A DNA stretch of 64,000 bases from Castor canadensis (Eukaryota; Chordata; Mammalia; Rodentia; Castoridae), in contig NC_133390.1 in NCBI RefSeq assembly GCF_047511655.1, positions 167,296,083 through 167,360,082 on the forward strand, given 5' to 3'. The position numbers were made by a program, and so were the translations under genes. Below are positions 1 to 24,700 of the stretch, piece after piece (positions within the stretch are counted from its first letter, which is position 1; each line of letters opens with the position of its first letter). Under the pieces are notes generated by a model, which was not told the DNA's origin, made no database searches, and was given only the letters and a program-made list of their open reading frames with translations.

Positions 1-639
1 AGTACACATTCTACCACTGAGTACCCCCAGGTGTGACCCCCATCTTGTTTTTAAGACTTCTCTTATGCTACATAGAGAAGTCTTGTTGTTAGTCACTGTT
101 GTGTCCCAGTAACTAAAACAGACTTGACATGCAATGGATGCTCAATAAGTGTTTGTTGAGTGAATGGGTGTACTGTCATTTGAGAAGGGCTCTGATTGAT
201 CAGTTCTCTATGTGAGGACGTGGGGTTGCAGAGACTGTACAGCAGTCACTGTGCAGACTAGAGGGATAAAACCTGGGTGCTGTGCTTCTGGGTTTTATGA
301 GAATGGCTGGTGGGGGAGGTACGGTGACCTCTGTGTTAGAGCTTCTCCCCAGTGCTGCTATGTGTCAGGCACAATCCCCAAGTTCTCAGTGAGGCCTTCT
401 GCCATTCCCTGTGGTTGGGGGGCTGAGAGGAGCAGACTGAGCCTGAGGTACAGTGATGTGCTGATGTTTCTCTGTGACAGAGAAGCAGGGCTGTCTTCCT
501 GAAGATCGTGGAAGACAGAGACTCCTAACTTTGGGGTCAATTTCTTATAATAACAGCAGCAGATGTGTGCAGTACATCCTGTGTGCTTGGTTTTCTGCAT
601 GTGTGACTACCCACGACTCCCCTATCCCTGTTGTCCCTT

Positions 640-795
640 CATGTTGCCATAGGAGGATTCCCCCACTGCACAGAGGGCACAGAGGCTCAGAGAGCTGAAG
701 TTACTTGTCCACCGTTCTGTGTTGCACAGGGGGTGGAGGGTTAGCAGGAAAGCTGGGATTTGAGCTAGTGGATTTGCCAGCTTAGCTGAAATAAG
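640..795 (-). repeat. MIR SINE
   Basis: Antisense MIR core: AGAGGCTCAGAGAGCTGAAG then TTACTTGTCC and GGGATTTGAGC match the MIR complement. Degraded, ancient mammalian repeat. Confidence 0.65.
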
Positions 796-1179
796 TTGAA
801 CAGGGAACAGTTTGTCCCTCCCCTTATCCAGGCCTGGAGTCCTCTGGACCTCTGAGGATTGGACAGAAAGTTCTGTGTGACACAGACCAGTCTTTACAGC
901 TCTGATGAGGCCCTGGTGAGGGCAGGGTAGGAATAAGGTGTACGGTGTGGTCCCGGCCTCCAGGAGCTCTTAAACTGGTTGGAGATGGTGAAACTTTTAG
1001 GAATGGCTGGAAATTGGGCTGTGAGGGAAACCATGGTGCTCGTGTCGTCAGGGCTCCAGGGACAAAAGAGCCATCTGACTAGTCAGGAAGGGTGTCTGTG
1101 GCACTGCAGGGAGAGCAGGTGACACAGGTCAGTCTACATGAGTGCAAAGCGCATCTGGTCAGCAGAGAGGCAACATAAT

Positions 1180-1415
1180 GTAGTGTGTCAGACTGAGGAC
1201 ATTAGGGCCAGATGTCTTGGGTTCACATCCTGCCTCTTCAACTTTCTGGCAGTGTGACCTTGGGCCCAGCCATTTAACCTGCCCATACCTCAGTTTCTTC
1301 TAAAAGGGTCAATGTAGAACCTACGGTGGTGTTGTGGTAAAGATGAACTGAGTTATGTACAACCCATGAAAGGGTACTCGGAGCAGCGTTAAGCAGCCAA
1401 GTAATAAATACAATA
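1180..1415 (+). repeat. MIR SINE
   Basis: Nearly full sense MIR: TTGGGTTCACATCCTGCCTC, GTGTGACCTTGGGC and CCTCAGTTTCTTC occur in the canonical order. Confidence 0.85.
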
Positions 1416-2023
1416 ATTAGGAAATTACTGCTACTGCCTGGCTGACCATGGACAAGTCGGTGATTCGTGTTTTCCCACTGGAGCTCTGAGGTTAAGAATT
1501 ATGTAGAATAGTTCTCCTGAAAAATATAACAAGATAAATATGTGATGCCCTTAGCAGGTGCTGGACCCAGAGTGGGGCCCCAGTCAACAGAGCTGAGTCT
1601 GGAAGGGCTCGGACTTGAATTGAAAGTGGAAGGACCCTGTTTGGGGCTGGAGAGGTAGAGGAGAGGGTGCTGGGCAAGGGTTTGGGCACAGGATTTGTCA
1701 TGCAGGGACCACTGGAGAACCTCAAGTGCCAAGTTGACAGTTCTGTGCATAGTAGAAGCCACTGAAGGCTAAAGGGACCCAGTCAGGATTACAGGATGGA
1801 AATTGCACCCAGTGGTTAGTGTGGGGCAGGAAGGCTGGCGTGTGGTTCCAGTGATAAGTGGTGCTGTAGTCATCTTGAAAAGGGGACCAATGATCTTAGT
1901 TCAAGTTCAACAGGAAGAATGAGAGCTATTTGAACTATATCCTTTCCCTGTTCTTGAGTTGTCTTTCTGACCTGAGTTGTGAGGGTCACAGAATGAGTAG
2001 AAAGTTCTGTTAAAAATTTGAGT

Positions 2024-2229
2024 CAGGTACCTGTGGCTTACACCTATAAATCCTAGCTACTCAGGAGGCAGAGATCAGGAGGATCATGGTTCAAAGCCAG
2101 CCCTAGGCAAGTAGTTCACGACACCCTAACTTGAAAAAAAACTATCACAAAAAAAGGGCTGAGTGGCTCAAGTGGTAAGAGTGCCTGACTAGCAAGCGTG
2201 AGGCCTTGAGTACAAAGTCCAGTGCCACC

Positions 2230-2260
<31 letters not shown>

Positions 2261-2346
2261 AACGCATGTATAGGGGTGGCTCAAACTGTAGAGTGAGCAC
2301 AAGGCCCCAATTTCAAACCCCAGTATCAAAAGCAAAACAAGCAAAC
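2024..2346 (+). repeat. Composite B1-like + ID-like SINE, plus a second ID-like half
   Basis: The left half (CTCAGGAGGCAGAGATCAGG) is 7SL/B1-like. The right half carries a pol III A-box-like TGGCTCAAGTGG and a degraded B box, then a poly(A) tail of about 29 A. A second, diverged tRNA half (TTTCAAACCCCAGTATC) follows at 2270-2346. This two-part design recurs across the window. Confidence 0.85.
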
Positions 2347-2426
2347 ATTAAAAAATTTTGAATTGAGTTTGTTGTTGAAATAATATGTGAACTGGTAAAA
2401 TGTGAACAATGAAGAAGGGAAGAGGT

Positions 2427-2634
2427 AGGTCAGGTGTCAGTGCTCACACCTGTAATCCTAGCTACTCAGGAGGATCAAGGTTTGAAGCCAGCCTAGGCAA
2501 ATCGTTTTTCAGACCTTATCTTGAAAAACTCGTCACAAAATAAGAAAAAAGAAAAACTCGTCACAAAAAAAGGGTTAGTAGAGTGGCTTAAAGTGTAGGC
2601 CCTGAGTTCAAACCCCAGTACTGCAGGAAAAAAG
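2427..2634 (+). repeat. Composite SINE with internal duplication
   Basis: Same left half as the copy at 2024. The junction segment GAAAAACTCGTCACAAAA occurs twice in tandem (from about 2522 and 2549), then a shortened tRNA half ending in TTCAAACCCCAGTACTGC. Confidence 0.8.
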
Positions 2635-2783
2635 AGAAGTAAAAAATAACTGTCCTTTTAGCTCTGGTCTCCAGAAATAGGTCTGTGTGATTAACAGAAC
2701 TGTTAATATTAACAGCTCTGTGTGTCTCTTTCAAAACTTCCTGTGTGTAGACTCCCACTTTACCCCAAATGGGTTTAATGTTC

Positions 2784-2803
2784 CCCCCCACCCCCCCCCC
2801 CGC
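2784..2803. repeat. C-tract
   Basis: Near-pure run of C broken by a single A, in PABPC1L intron 2; a poly(C) microsatellite. Confidence 0.9.
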
Positions 2804-2918
2804 ACTTAATACTGTAATCTTACAGATTAGCTACAGAGTCTGTCACATTTTCTTCAGCTGTGCACTTACACTTGACCAGTGTGACTGTCCTGTAACTGAT
2901 TTAACCAGGCTCCTCTTT

Positions 2919-2997
2919 CTGGTGGCACTGGGGACTGAACTCAGGACCTTGTGCTTGGTAGACAAGCACTTTACCACTTGAGCCACACCCCCAGTCC
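2919..2997 (-). repeat. ID-like SINE half, antisense
   Basis: Reads GGGGACTGAACTCAGGACCT then TTACCACTTGAGCCACAC, the complement of the tRNA-derived half. Confidence 0.85.
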
Positions 2998-3409
2998 CCA
3001 ACCAGGCTCCTCTTGATGGACGGAGGCTTAGGCTGTTTCTAGTTTACTGTTAGAACCAGGACACAGCTCCGGGGGTTTGAAGTGATCCTTTGCTCATCAT
3101 TTCGGGAAGACAAAGCTGGTCTGTGGTGCTTATTCTGAGGGGCTCCTCTCCCTCTTTACTTTGTGATGTGAAGTGAGTGGATCTCTCTCAACTTCAATTT
3201 TCCATCTCTAAAATGGGACCACTGTGTGACGTAGCACGTGGTGTGTGCACGCTGGGCAAGGGATCTAACATGACCTCCACGCCAGTCCCCGTGGAATCGT
3301 CTTTACATGCGCATAGCAAGCAGGCAGGTACTGGTCCTTCTCACCTTTGCCATCCTTTTCTCCTTGACCCCCACTGGACGTTCTCTCTTCCGATCTCCCC
3401 ATGGCACAG

Positions 3410-17446
<14,037 letters not shown>

Positions 17447-18030
17447 AAATGGTGGTTGACTGGGGGTTACATGAACTGTGACAGAGCAGCTGAGACCAGG
17501 AGAAACTGCAGAGAACCAGGCAAGAGGGTGACTTTCAGAAACTCACCATGTTGTGCTACTGGCTTTATCTGACACCCAAGGATTCCTTGAAGAGGGAAGC
17601 TGAAATGATCACAGATGATACACCTACACCTGACTAGAATGGTGCAGAGTGAAGCTGGTGTTTTCGTACCAGCTGCCCTGCCTGGTCTTACATAGAATGA
17701 GTTGGGCTTTCCCTGGGCATAGGCTCCATTCTGCCTGTTAGAAGGCCTGCCTGTGTGGGCCACACTACATTCTTAACTGAAGACTGAGTGTCTTCAGTAC
17801 TTCAGGAACATTTTTTTTTCCCTTTAACCCCTGGAAAATGGAATCCTTACTCCCCTGGTTGCCAAGAGTACAGCATTTCTTTCTCTGAGCTGAAAGGCCC
17901 TGTGAACTGTAACTTATTTCTTGACTGGTCTGTGTCTGTAACTGAGCTTCGAATATGGAATGGAGGCTGGTTACCCAGCCAGCCACTTAACTTTTGCTTT
18001 GTGTATTAAAAGTACTGCAAAATCTATCTT
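17447..18030 (+). other. PABPC1L: PABPC1L 3' UTR
   Basis: Unique sequence of about 580 bases between the stop codon and the inferred cleavage site, without any repeat I can recognise. The end is set by the ATTAAA signal near 18,005; cleavage is expected 10-30 bases after it. No cytoplasmic polyadenylation element was looked for systematically. Confidence 0.7.
18005..18010 (+). terminator. PABPC1L poly(A) signal ATTAAA
   Basis: ATTAAA, the commonest variant of AATAAA, lies 559 bases after the stop. A U/GU-rich stretch (TTTCTTGTGCTC) and then a G-rich block follow at the distance expected for downstream elements. Confidence 0.7.
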
Positions 18031-18047
18031 GCCTTTCTTGTGCTCAA

Positions 18048-18077
18048 GGGAGGTGGGGAAGGTGGGGGAGGTGGGGG
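18048..18077 (+). promoter_or_regulatory. G-run block after the PABPC1L poly(A) signal (possible G-quadruplex/pause site)
   Basis: Four runs of 3, 4, 5 and 5 G separated by loops of 4, 5 and 4 bases. It lies about 38 bases after the poly(A) signal. G-rich auxiliary elements downstream of poly(A) sites are known to promote polymerase pausing and 3' processing; that role here is inference. Confidence 0.5.
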
Positions 18078-19486
18078 AAGAGCAAACAGATTTGATGGGG
18101 TTGGAGCGTGCCTACAAGGAACAGATTCTCAAATGAGTAACAAAGTGCACAGAAGGTATACTAACAGGAGACTTGTCATGGGAACTGAGTTGGACTATCT
18201 GTAATAGCTCCAAACTAGAAATGACCACCCCTCCAACAGTGCAGCAGATGGTTAAATGAATATCATCATGCAGTGGACTGAGAAAATGGACCAAAGCTAT
18301 AGGTACCCACATCTGAAGTATATGGTGTTTCTGTAGGTTTAAGCACCCTGCAGGGCAGGCAAACACCTTAGAAGCAAGCAACTGCTTCCAGGTCCCAGGT
18401 GATGGAGGTGTTGTACAATATAATTAAAGAAGAAATGTAAATGTGTTGGGGTGCCTTCCCAGGTCAGGATTCCCCTCCCCAACATGGAATGGGAGAATAT
18501 CTAAGGTTCTTTGGGGCAGTTAGTGCTCACTTCCCATCAGAGGCATAGACCCCAGATCTTTGCCCTTCCACATACCTGTGCAGCCAAAGCACAGTGGCAA
18601 AGACCACAGTTTCTACTACCAGTTCACCAGTAACAAATCTGACTAGTCCAGGAGTCCATGCCATTTTGCCTTAGCTCTTCCTGTTCTCCACAAACATATG
18701 TCAAACTTTCTCCACTGCTCAGACCAAACCACAGTCCCTGTGCAGAGTCATCCCCTTTTCTCCAAATGCTGAATGCTGGCCATTTCTTCAGGCCTGATCC
18801 TCAGCCTTCTCCTTTTTCTACTTTCTCCTCACTGTGTACCTTTATAACCATATCTTCAATTTGTACACATTCTAGGATGTTTTTTCTTCAGCACAGGCCA
18901 CTTTTGGGAGCTCCTGGGCCACAGATCGCACACTCTACTTGATTAGTTCTTGGTTATCCCAGTAACATTTCAAACTCGTGTGTAAAACCAAGCTCATGAC
19001 TTAGTATTCCCCACCCTCAAATCCTCTAGTTCTCTCTTCCAATGTTTTCAATAAATGGCCCCACCCTCATTCTACTGCAAAAGCTAAAATCTGAGGGTTT
19101 CCCCACTCCCCCTTTCAATTTCCTTCTTGTCTTCCATATGAAACCTATCAATTTTGCTGCCTTCTCTTAAATAGTTCTACTTTTTCTAAATCCACTACCA
19201 TCATTCTAGTCTGGGCTCAACTAGGCTCTGGCAATAGCCTCTCCTGGCTTCACTGCATCTGTGCTATTATCCTGTGATCTATCCCCCACCATACAATCAG
19301 AGACTTCTCTCATAATGCACAGCCAATGTCTCATCCTTACCTCAGGTTTTCAAAAGCTTTCTATTATTGTTAGTGTAAGGACAAAACCTGTAATGACTTA
19401 AGTGACCCTGCATGAACTGGTGCCCACAAGGAAGTCTGCAGGATACCTTGTCATTCCCATGTAGTGATCCTGGCCATTAAGGCGAT

Positions 19487-19571
19487 CACAACAGGACTGG
19501 AAGTGTGGTTCAAGTGGTATAGCACTTGCCTAGTGAGTACAGTTCAAACTCCAGTACCACAAAAACAAAAA
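19487..19571 (+). repeat. ID-like SINE half
   Basis: GGTTCAAGTGGTATAGCACT and TTCAAACTCCAGTACCAC with a short A-rich tail; lacks several bases after the anticodon-loop region. Confidence 0.85.
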
Positions 19572-19933
19572 ATCACATTGACAGCTACATGTCCCTTTCC
19601 TAGACATGTTAATAAGAAGAAATTTTAGTCCTCAGAGCCTCTGGAGAAAGCCTTTTTGCCTGGAAAGGTCGTTGCCTGGCTGCCTATTTTCACTGGCAAG
19701 TCTACACACATACACACAGACACACTCTCAGAGCCAAAAAAGGACAGTGAGTAAGTCAGTTGTGCTTGGTGCTGCCACTAGACCGCCCTCAAATCAGACG
19801 GAGCCAGGATTGTCTGAGAGGCAGCAATAGTGCAGTTCCCCACTCTGAAAGGTCCCTGGGCATGCCCAAGGGGTTGGTCTGATTCTACATCCTGGAGATA
19901 ACTGACTATACAGATAGCAAAAGCCTCATCCTT

Positions 19934-20130
19934 AAGCTGGGTGCCAGTGGCTTATGCCTATAATCCTAACTATTTGGGAGGATCACAGTTTGAGGATAGC
20001 CCAGGCAAATAGTTTGAGAGACTCTCATCTCCAAAAATGGACTGGAGGTGTGGATCAAGTCAGAGTCCTTGCTTTGCTTTGCAACCCATGAAGCCCTAAG
20101 TTCAAACCCCAGTCCCATTAAAAAAACAAA
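19934..20130 (+). repeat. Composite SINE
   Basis: Starts AAGCTGGGTGCCAGTGGCTT; the tRNA half reads GGAGGTGTGGATCAAGTCAG, ending TTCAAACCCCAGTCCC. Confidence 0.87.
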
Positions 20131-20835
20131 ACCCAAGAAACCCTAGTCCTTAAGCCACTACTGCAGACTGCCCTTCCTTCACAGCTGACATCACTTAGCA
20201 CCAAAGTGATGGGGAACAAAGGGACATTACAAATTCTTGCTCTGTCTAGTCATAAAACTTCTACATCATTAAGATGAAAATAATCTAACTACAACACAGC
20301 CCAGAAAGGGGAGGAAGCCCATAATTCTGGCTAGATCCTAAAGCTCTTTGCTGGTCTTACCACATGCCATGTTTTGTGAACCTGAATGCACTTTGGCTCC
20401 TTTTCTCCCTTCCAACTAGGACTTCACATATGCTATTCTGTCTTCATTGCTCCCCTGCCACCAGTTAACCTCTCCCCTTAGAACTCAGTTCAAGCTCTAC
20501 TGCCCTGGGGTCCTTTACCTTCCATTGTGTAAACCTCCCCCTGGTGGTAGGCAAAAGTGTTGGATGCCTCCTTCATGATGTTGCAGCCAGCTGTAGTTCT
20601 ACATTTGGGTGGTGATCTGATTACTTCTTGCCTTCCAAGTAGACTGCCAGTCTTCTGCGAGCAGTCACCAATTGTCTGTGTATTATCTCCCTAGCACTAC
20701 AGGCCCATGCAGATATTTCAGAAAATCTGTTCAGTAAACTGATAATGCCTAAGATCCAGTAGCTTTTTTTGGTTTTTTTATCACTACAGAGTTGGAGGCA
20801 CAAAGCTGAAAAGACATAAAAGTACAACTGATACC

Positions 20836-21646
20836 TGTGTAGAAGAAAGCTTTTTAATGCAATAGCTTAAACACACAGTTCAACAAAATCAGTCAGTTCA
20901 AATTAACTTCAACATATCACGAAGAACTAAGAAGTCTGGAGGGGCCACTGTTGGGAAAAAAGGGCAAACTCTTGCCCAGAATGGAAGGACACTGACCTCC
21001 AGGAGGCCTCTCTCCCCATCCGAGGAGGAGCAGCCATAACCACTGAGCTCTTAAGTAGCTTAGGTAGCTCCATACGGAAGGCAGCAGCACAAAGTCAAGG
21101 ACAGAAATTCCACAGGTCAGGGCTCTGCCTTCCTACAAAGGAGGGCCCAACTGAAGGCACTGGGGTTCAGACATAGGAGACTGTGCCCTTAGAAAGATGG
21201 CAGCCTTGGAGAACCAGCTCAACAGGCTGCTTTGGGTGTACGTGGGCTGGGGTTTTAGCTTGTCAACTACCCTCTACCCCCAGCTCAGTTGTTCAGATTA
21301 ACTGCAGAGAGGTGGAGTCTTGTACTCAGTCTGCAGCATACTTGGGGCAGGGACAAAGTCAAGTGCTTTGCTGTTTGTGTGATCTGCTAGCTGTCTGAGG
21401 TAAGGAGATGGGGACAGAGCTCCAGCTTCACACCTCAGCTCTAGTGGGGACCTTCCTGACAAAACAAAGTCCTGTGCTTGCCTACACTGGGGTTAATTTG
21501 AACAAGCAAAGGTTCTTGGAGGGGCTGAGGAGGGTGCTTTGGAGCTCCTTCGGGGACATGCTGGGTGTCAGGGGCAGATACAGGGGAGGAGGCCTCTGGC
21601 TTCTCTGGGAAGGTCAGGCAGAGGGTTCCTGCTGCCCTTTGGGGTT
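20836..21646 (-). other. TOMM34: TOMM34 3' UTR
   Basis: About 810 bases of unique sequence from the stop to the inferred poly(A) site. No repeat is recognised in it. The end is set by an ATTAAA signal; the length fits the roughly 0.8-0.9 kb 3' UTR known for the human gene. Confidence 0.65.
20853..20858 (-). terminator. TOMM34 poly(A) signal ATTAAA
   Basis: On the minus strand the sequence reads GCATTAAAAAGC, followed by a GU/U-rich stretch (CAGTTGTACTTTTATGTC) suited to a downstream element. I saw no AATAAA on this strand between the stop and this point. Confidence 0.6.
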
Positions 21647-21751
21647 TTAGTTCAGGTTCTGGTTAACTTCCTGCTGTAACTTCTGTGCAGGGCCGTTCTT
21701 GGGCTCAATTTGTAGGAGACTGCTGATGTCTGCAAGGCTGGACTTATAGTC
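21647..21751 (-). CDS. TOMM34: TOMM34 last coding exon 7
   Basis: Acceptor CCCATTAG; reads DYKSSLADISSLLQIEPKNG then PAQKLQQEVNQNLN and TAA at 21649-21647. The human C-terminus ends NLH where this ends NLN. It closes the last TPR and the capping helix. Confidence 0.96.
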   Translation of the reverse strand, partial: DYKSSLADISSLLQIEPKNGPAQKLQQEVNQNLN

Positions 21752-24700
21752 CTAATGGGAGAGAAGAGAAGAGTGTGTGGAAGGGACCTGGAGGAGGTGA
21801 GGTTCACCTGGCCTGGTGATAGCTGCTGAGGCAGCAGAGTGTTTTCAAATCCCAGCCTGTATGTGCCTGAGCTAACTGGGGCCCAGGAGAAGGAACTCAG
21901 CAGGTATTGTCTCACCTTCACTGCACTCTGAAGTGCCAGCACTGGCCTAAATCTCTGTAGCTCTGTGGGGATCTTTTACCTTGAGAGCCTTGTAGGCTTG
22001 AGCCCGCCTGTAAAATGCCTTCACATTCTTCCCATCTAGCTTGAGGGCTTCTGTGCAGTCTTTCACTGCCTCCTTATACTGCTTCAGGACCAGATGGCAG
22101 AGCGCTCTGGTGGGGGAAAGATCAATGCAGAGATTCAGTCACTTCTGAGGACCCCACAAAACAGGAGGTAGTTGAGAAGAAATCTCTGATTTGCTGAACA
22201 CCGACTTTGTGCAGGTTACTTTCTATTTTTTTCAATCCTCACAACAATCCTAGCCCCTTTTTACAAATGAGAAAGCTATAAAAAGCTTTTTACAGCTAGC
22301 TCAGAGCAGTAGAGGGACCTGCCTGAAGTGCTACCACTACTAAGGGCAAAGCAGGTGGGTCTGCATGATCCTGGATCTGACCTTGTTTAGTGCTATCATT
22401 TTGTCTACCTCACTTTCCTGTATCAGGCTCTTTCAAGCAAAGAAAAGCTTTTCTGACAGTTTTTTTTTTTTTTTTAAGTATCTACTTTAAGAAAAAGCAA
22501 ACATTAAGTACTGAACTCTAAAGCATGCTGATACATTAGGGGTAAAAATGTAGAGATATCTGTAATTTACTTTGAAATGCATCAAAAATAGTAAGATGGA
22601 TTGGGCTGGGGATACAGCCCAGTAGTCGAGCATTTGCCTAACATGCACAAGGTCCTGGGTGTGACACCTAGCACCACATAACAAAATACTGTATGATTTG
22701 GATGGTGGCTATATGGATGTTCGCTATACTGTTCTTCTGACTCTCCCATATTTTGAAATTTTTTGTAATAAAGTGTTGGAAAAAAAAAATCATGTCCATC
22801 CATACAACAAAACATTTTGCATCTGTGGATAAAAAAGTGAATGTGTGTACTTTCATCATTCAAGTCTGGTTGTTTTTTCCAAAGACAATCACTAAAAGCA
22901 CAACCATCAGAATGTCCTGAGGCTTAGTATTTAAGTCCACCATCCTACCTCACTGTTTCCAGTCAGTGTATTGTATTCACTTAGCTGGATAAAGCATAAT
23001 TTATTTTACCAATTTCTATTAATAGATTTTTTTTCCAGCTTATAAATAAAATGATGCTACAGTGAACATCTTTGTGAGAGAGACTCCTGGCTCAAAAGAT
23101 AAGTGCGTTTTAAGTTTTGATTGTTACTGACAAAACGCTCTCCAAAGAAGTTGTACTCTGTCAAACTTGACAGAGCTTACTTTTCAGCAACTATACCAAG
23201 CCTGGGTCTCAAACTTCTGTAAACATAGAAGAAAATGGTAACTCACTGTCTTCTTTTAGTTGCTTTAAACATGGGTATAACTGAACATCTCTTTACATAA
23301 AACTTTTTAATCTTACAAAATCAAATTTATCCAACTTTTTCTTAATAACTTCTGTGGCTTTTCTCCCCATATAAGAATACCTTCCCCACTGCAAGATATT
23401 AACCCCTGTATTCATCTAGAATGGTTTCATTTTTTTACATTTGAAACTGTGATTGACTTAGTTTATTTTAAAATGAAAAGTGAGGAATATTCAGGCTTGT
23501 ATTTAACTCTTACCCAGCTAACCTACCACCATTATTGAATAATTCCTCTTTTTCTCATACTTTATACACTAAATTCTCTTATGCTGTTTTTCTTATTTAT
23601 TTTTTTTCCTGACAAATTTTGGAATCATCATCATGGAGTTAAAAAGCAAAAACAAAAACAAAAAGCTCAGGCTGGGTTATAGTTCAGTGGTAGAGTGCTT
23701 GCCTACCAGGCACAAGGCCCTGGGTTCATTCCCAGCACTGCAAAACCAAACCAAAACAAAGAAAAAGAAGAGGTCTCTAAGAGTAATTAAAGCTGGGTGC
23801 CAATGGTTCATGCCTATACTCCAAGCTACTTTGGAGACTGAGAGTGAGATGATCTTGGTTCCAGGCCAGCCCAGGGAACTAGTTCACAAGGCTTCTTCTC
23901 CAAAATAACCAGAGCAAAATGGACTGGAGGTGTGGCTCAAGTAATAGAGTGCCTCCTTTGTAAGCAAGAAGCCCTGAGTTTAAACCCCAGTCCCACCAAA
24001 AAAAAAAAAAAAGTAATTAAAACAGTATGGAATACATTTCTTTAAAGAACACTATATAAACAAAACACTGTCTCACATGTGGTTTTTAAAAAAATCTGGA
24101 GAATGGGCTAATGGGGTGTCTAGCAGCAAAAAGGCCTGAGAGAACAAAGAGAAAGGAGTTTCAAGTTAGCTAGCAAACAGAAGAACACCTAGTCCAATCA
24201 GCCAGTAAAACCACAAGTCCAAGATTCCACATTCCAAATTTAAAACTAAAAGTTCGTTTTTTCAGCTCTTTGGAAGCAAAAGCTGACCTGAAATGAGACT
24301 ACTTAGTTTCTTTATACTACCATATATATATGGAATTTGCATGTTTCACTAATAATTTATTTCAGCAAGCTGACTAGACCCTTCTGGGGTGTTATATAAT
24401 CACCAAAGGACCATATTACCTTTCTAAAATCTGAAGCACATTTTATCCTAAGAGTTTTGAGGCTGGGCATATTGGTTAACATCTATAATCCTAGCTAATC
24501 AAGAGGTAGAGATTCAGAGTATCATGATTCCAGGCCCAAAAAGTCCTCAAGACTCCATCTCCACCAATAAAAACTGGTGTGGCCGTGCTCACCTATCATC
24601 CCAGCTATGCAAGAAGCATAAATAAGATTGTGGGTCAGGCCAGTCTGGGTATAAATACAAGACCCTATTTGGAAAAATAACTAAAAGCAAAATGGGCTGG

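Larger units (their letters stand above)
1..3409 (+). other. PABPC1L: PABPC1L intron 2 (3' part)
   Basis: No exon of PABPC1L matches here; the exons for RRM1 and early RRM2 must lie further left. Besides the MIR and SINE copies listed separately, an L2-like tail lies near 130-175, and 1690-1900 reads like a decayed sense L2. The stretches 180-640 and 795-1180 are unassigned. Confidence 0.7.
18031..20834. other. PABPC1L-TOMM34 convergent intergenic region
   Basis: About 2.8 kb between the two inferred poly(A) sites. It holds two SINEs (near 19.5 and 20.0 kb). The pyrimidine-rich stretch around 18.65-19.45 kb reads like a decayed antisense L2-type LINE, but I cannot place it firmly. No supported coding sequence. 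Confidence 0.7.

Noticed and set aside
2160-2220. tRNA-like A and B boxes, here and in about 50 other places
   Set aside because: These are internal promoters of tRNA-derived SINEs with poly(A) tails, not tRNA genes; none shows a proper cloverleaf with acceptor stem and terminator.
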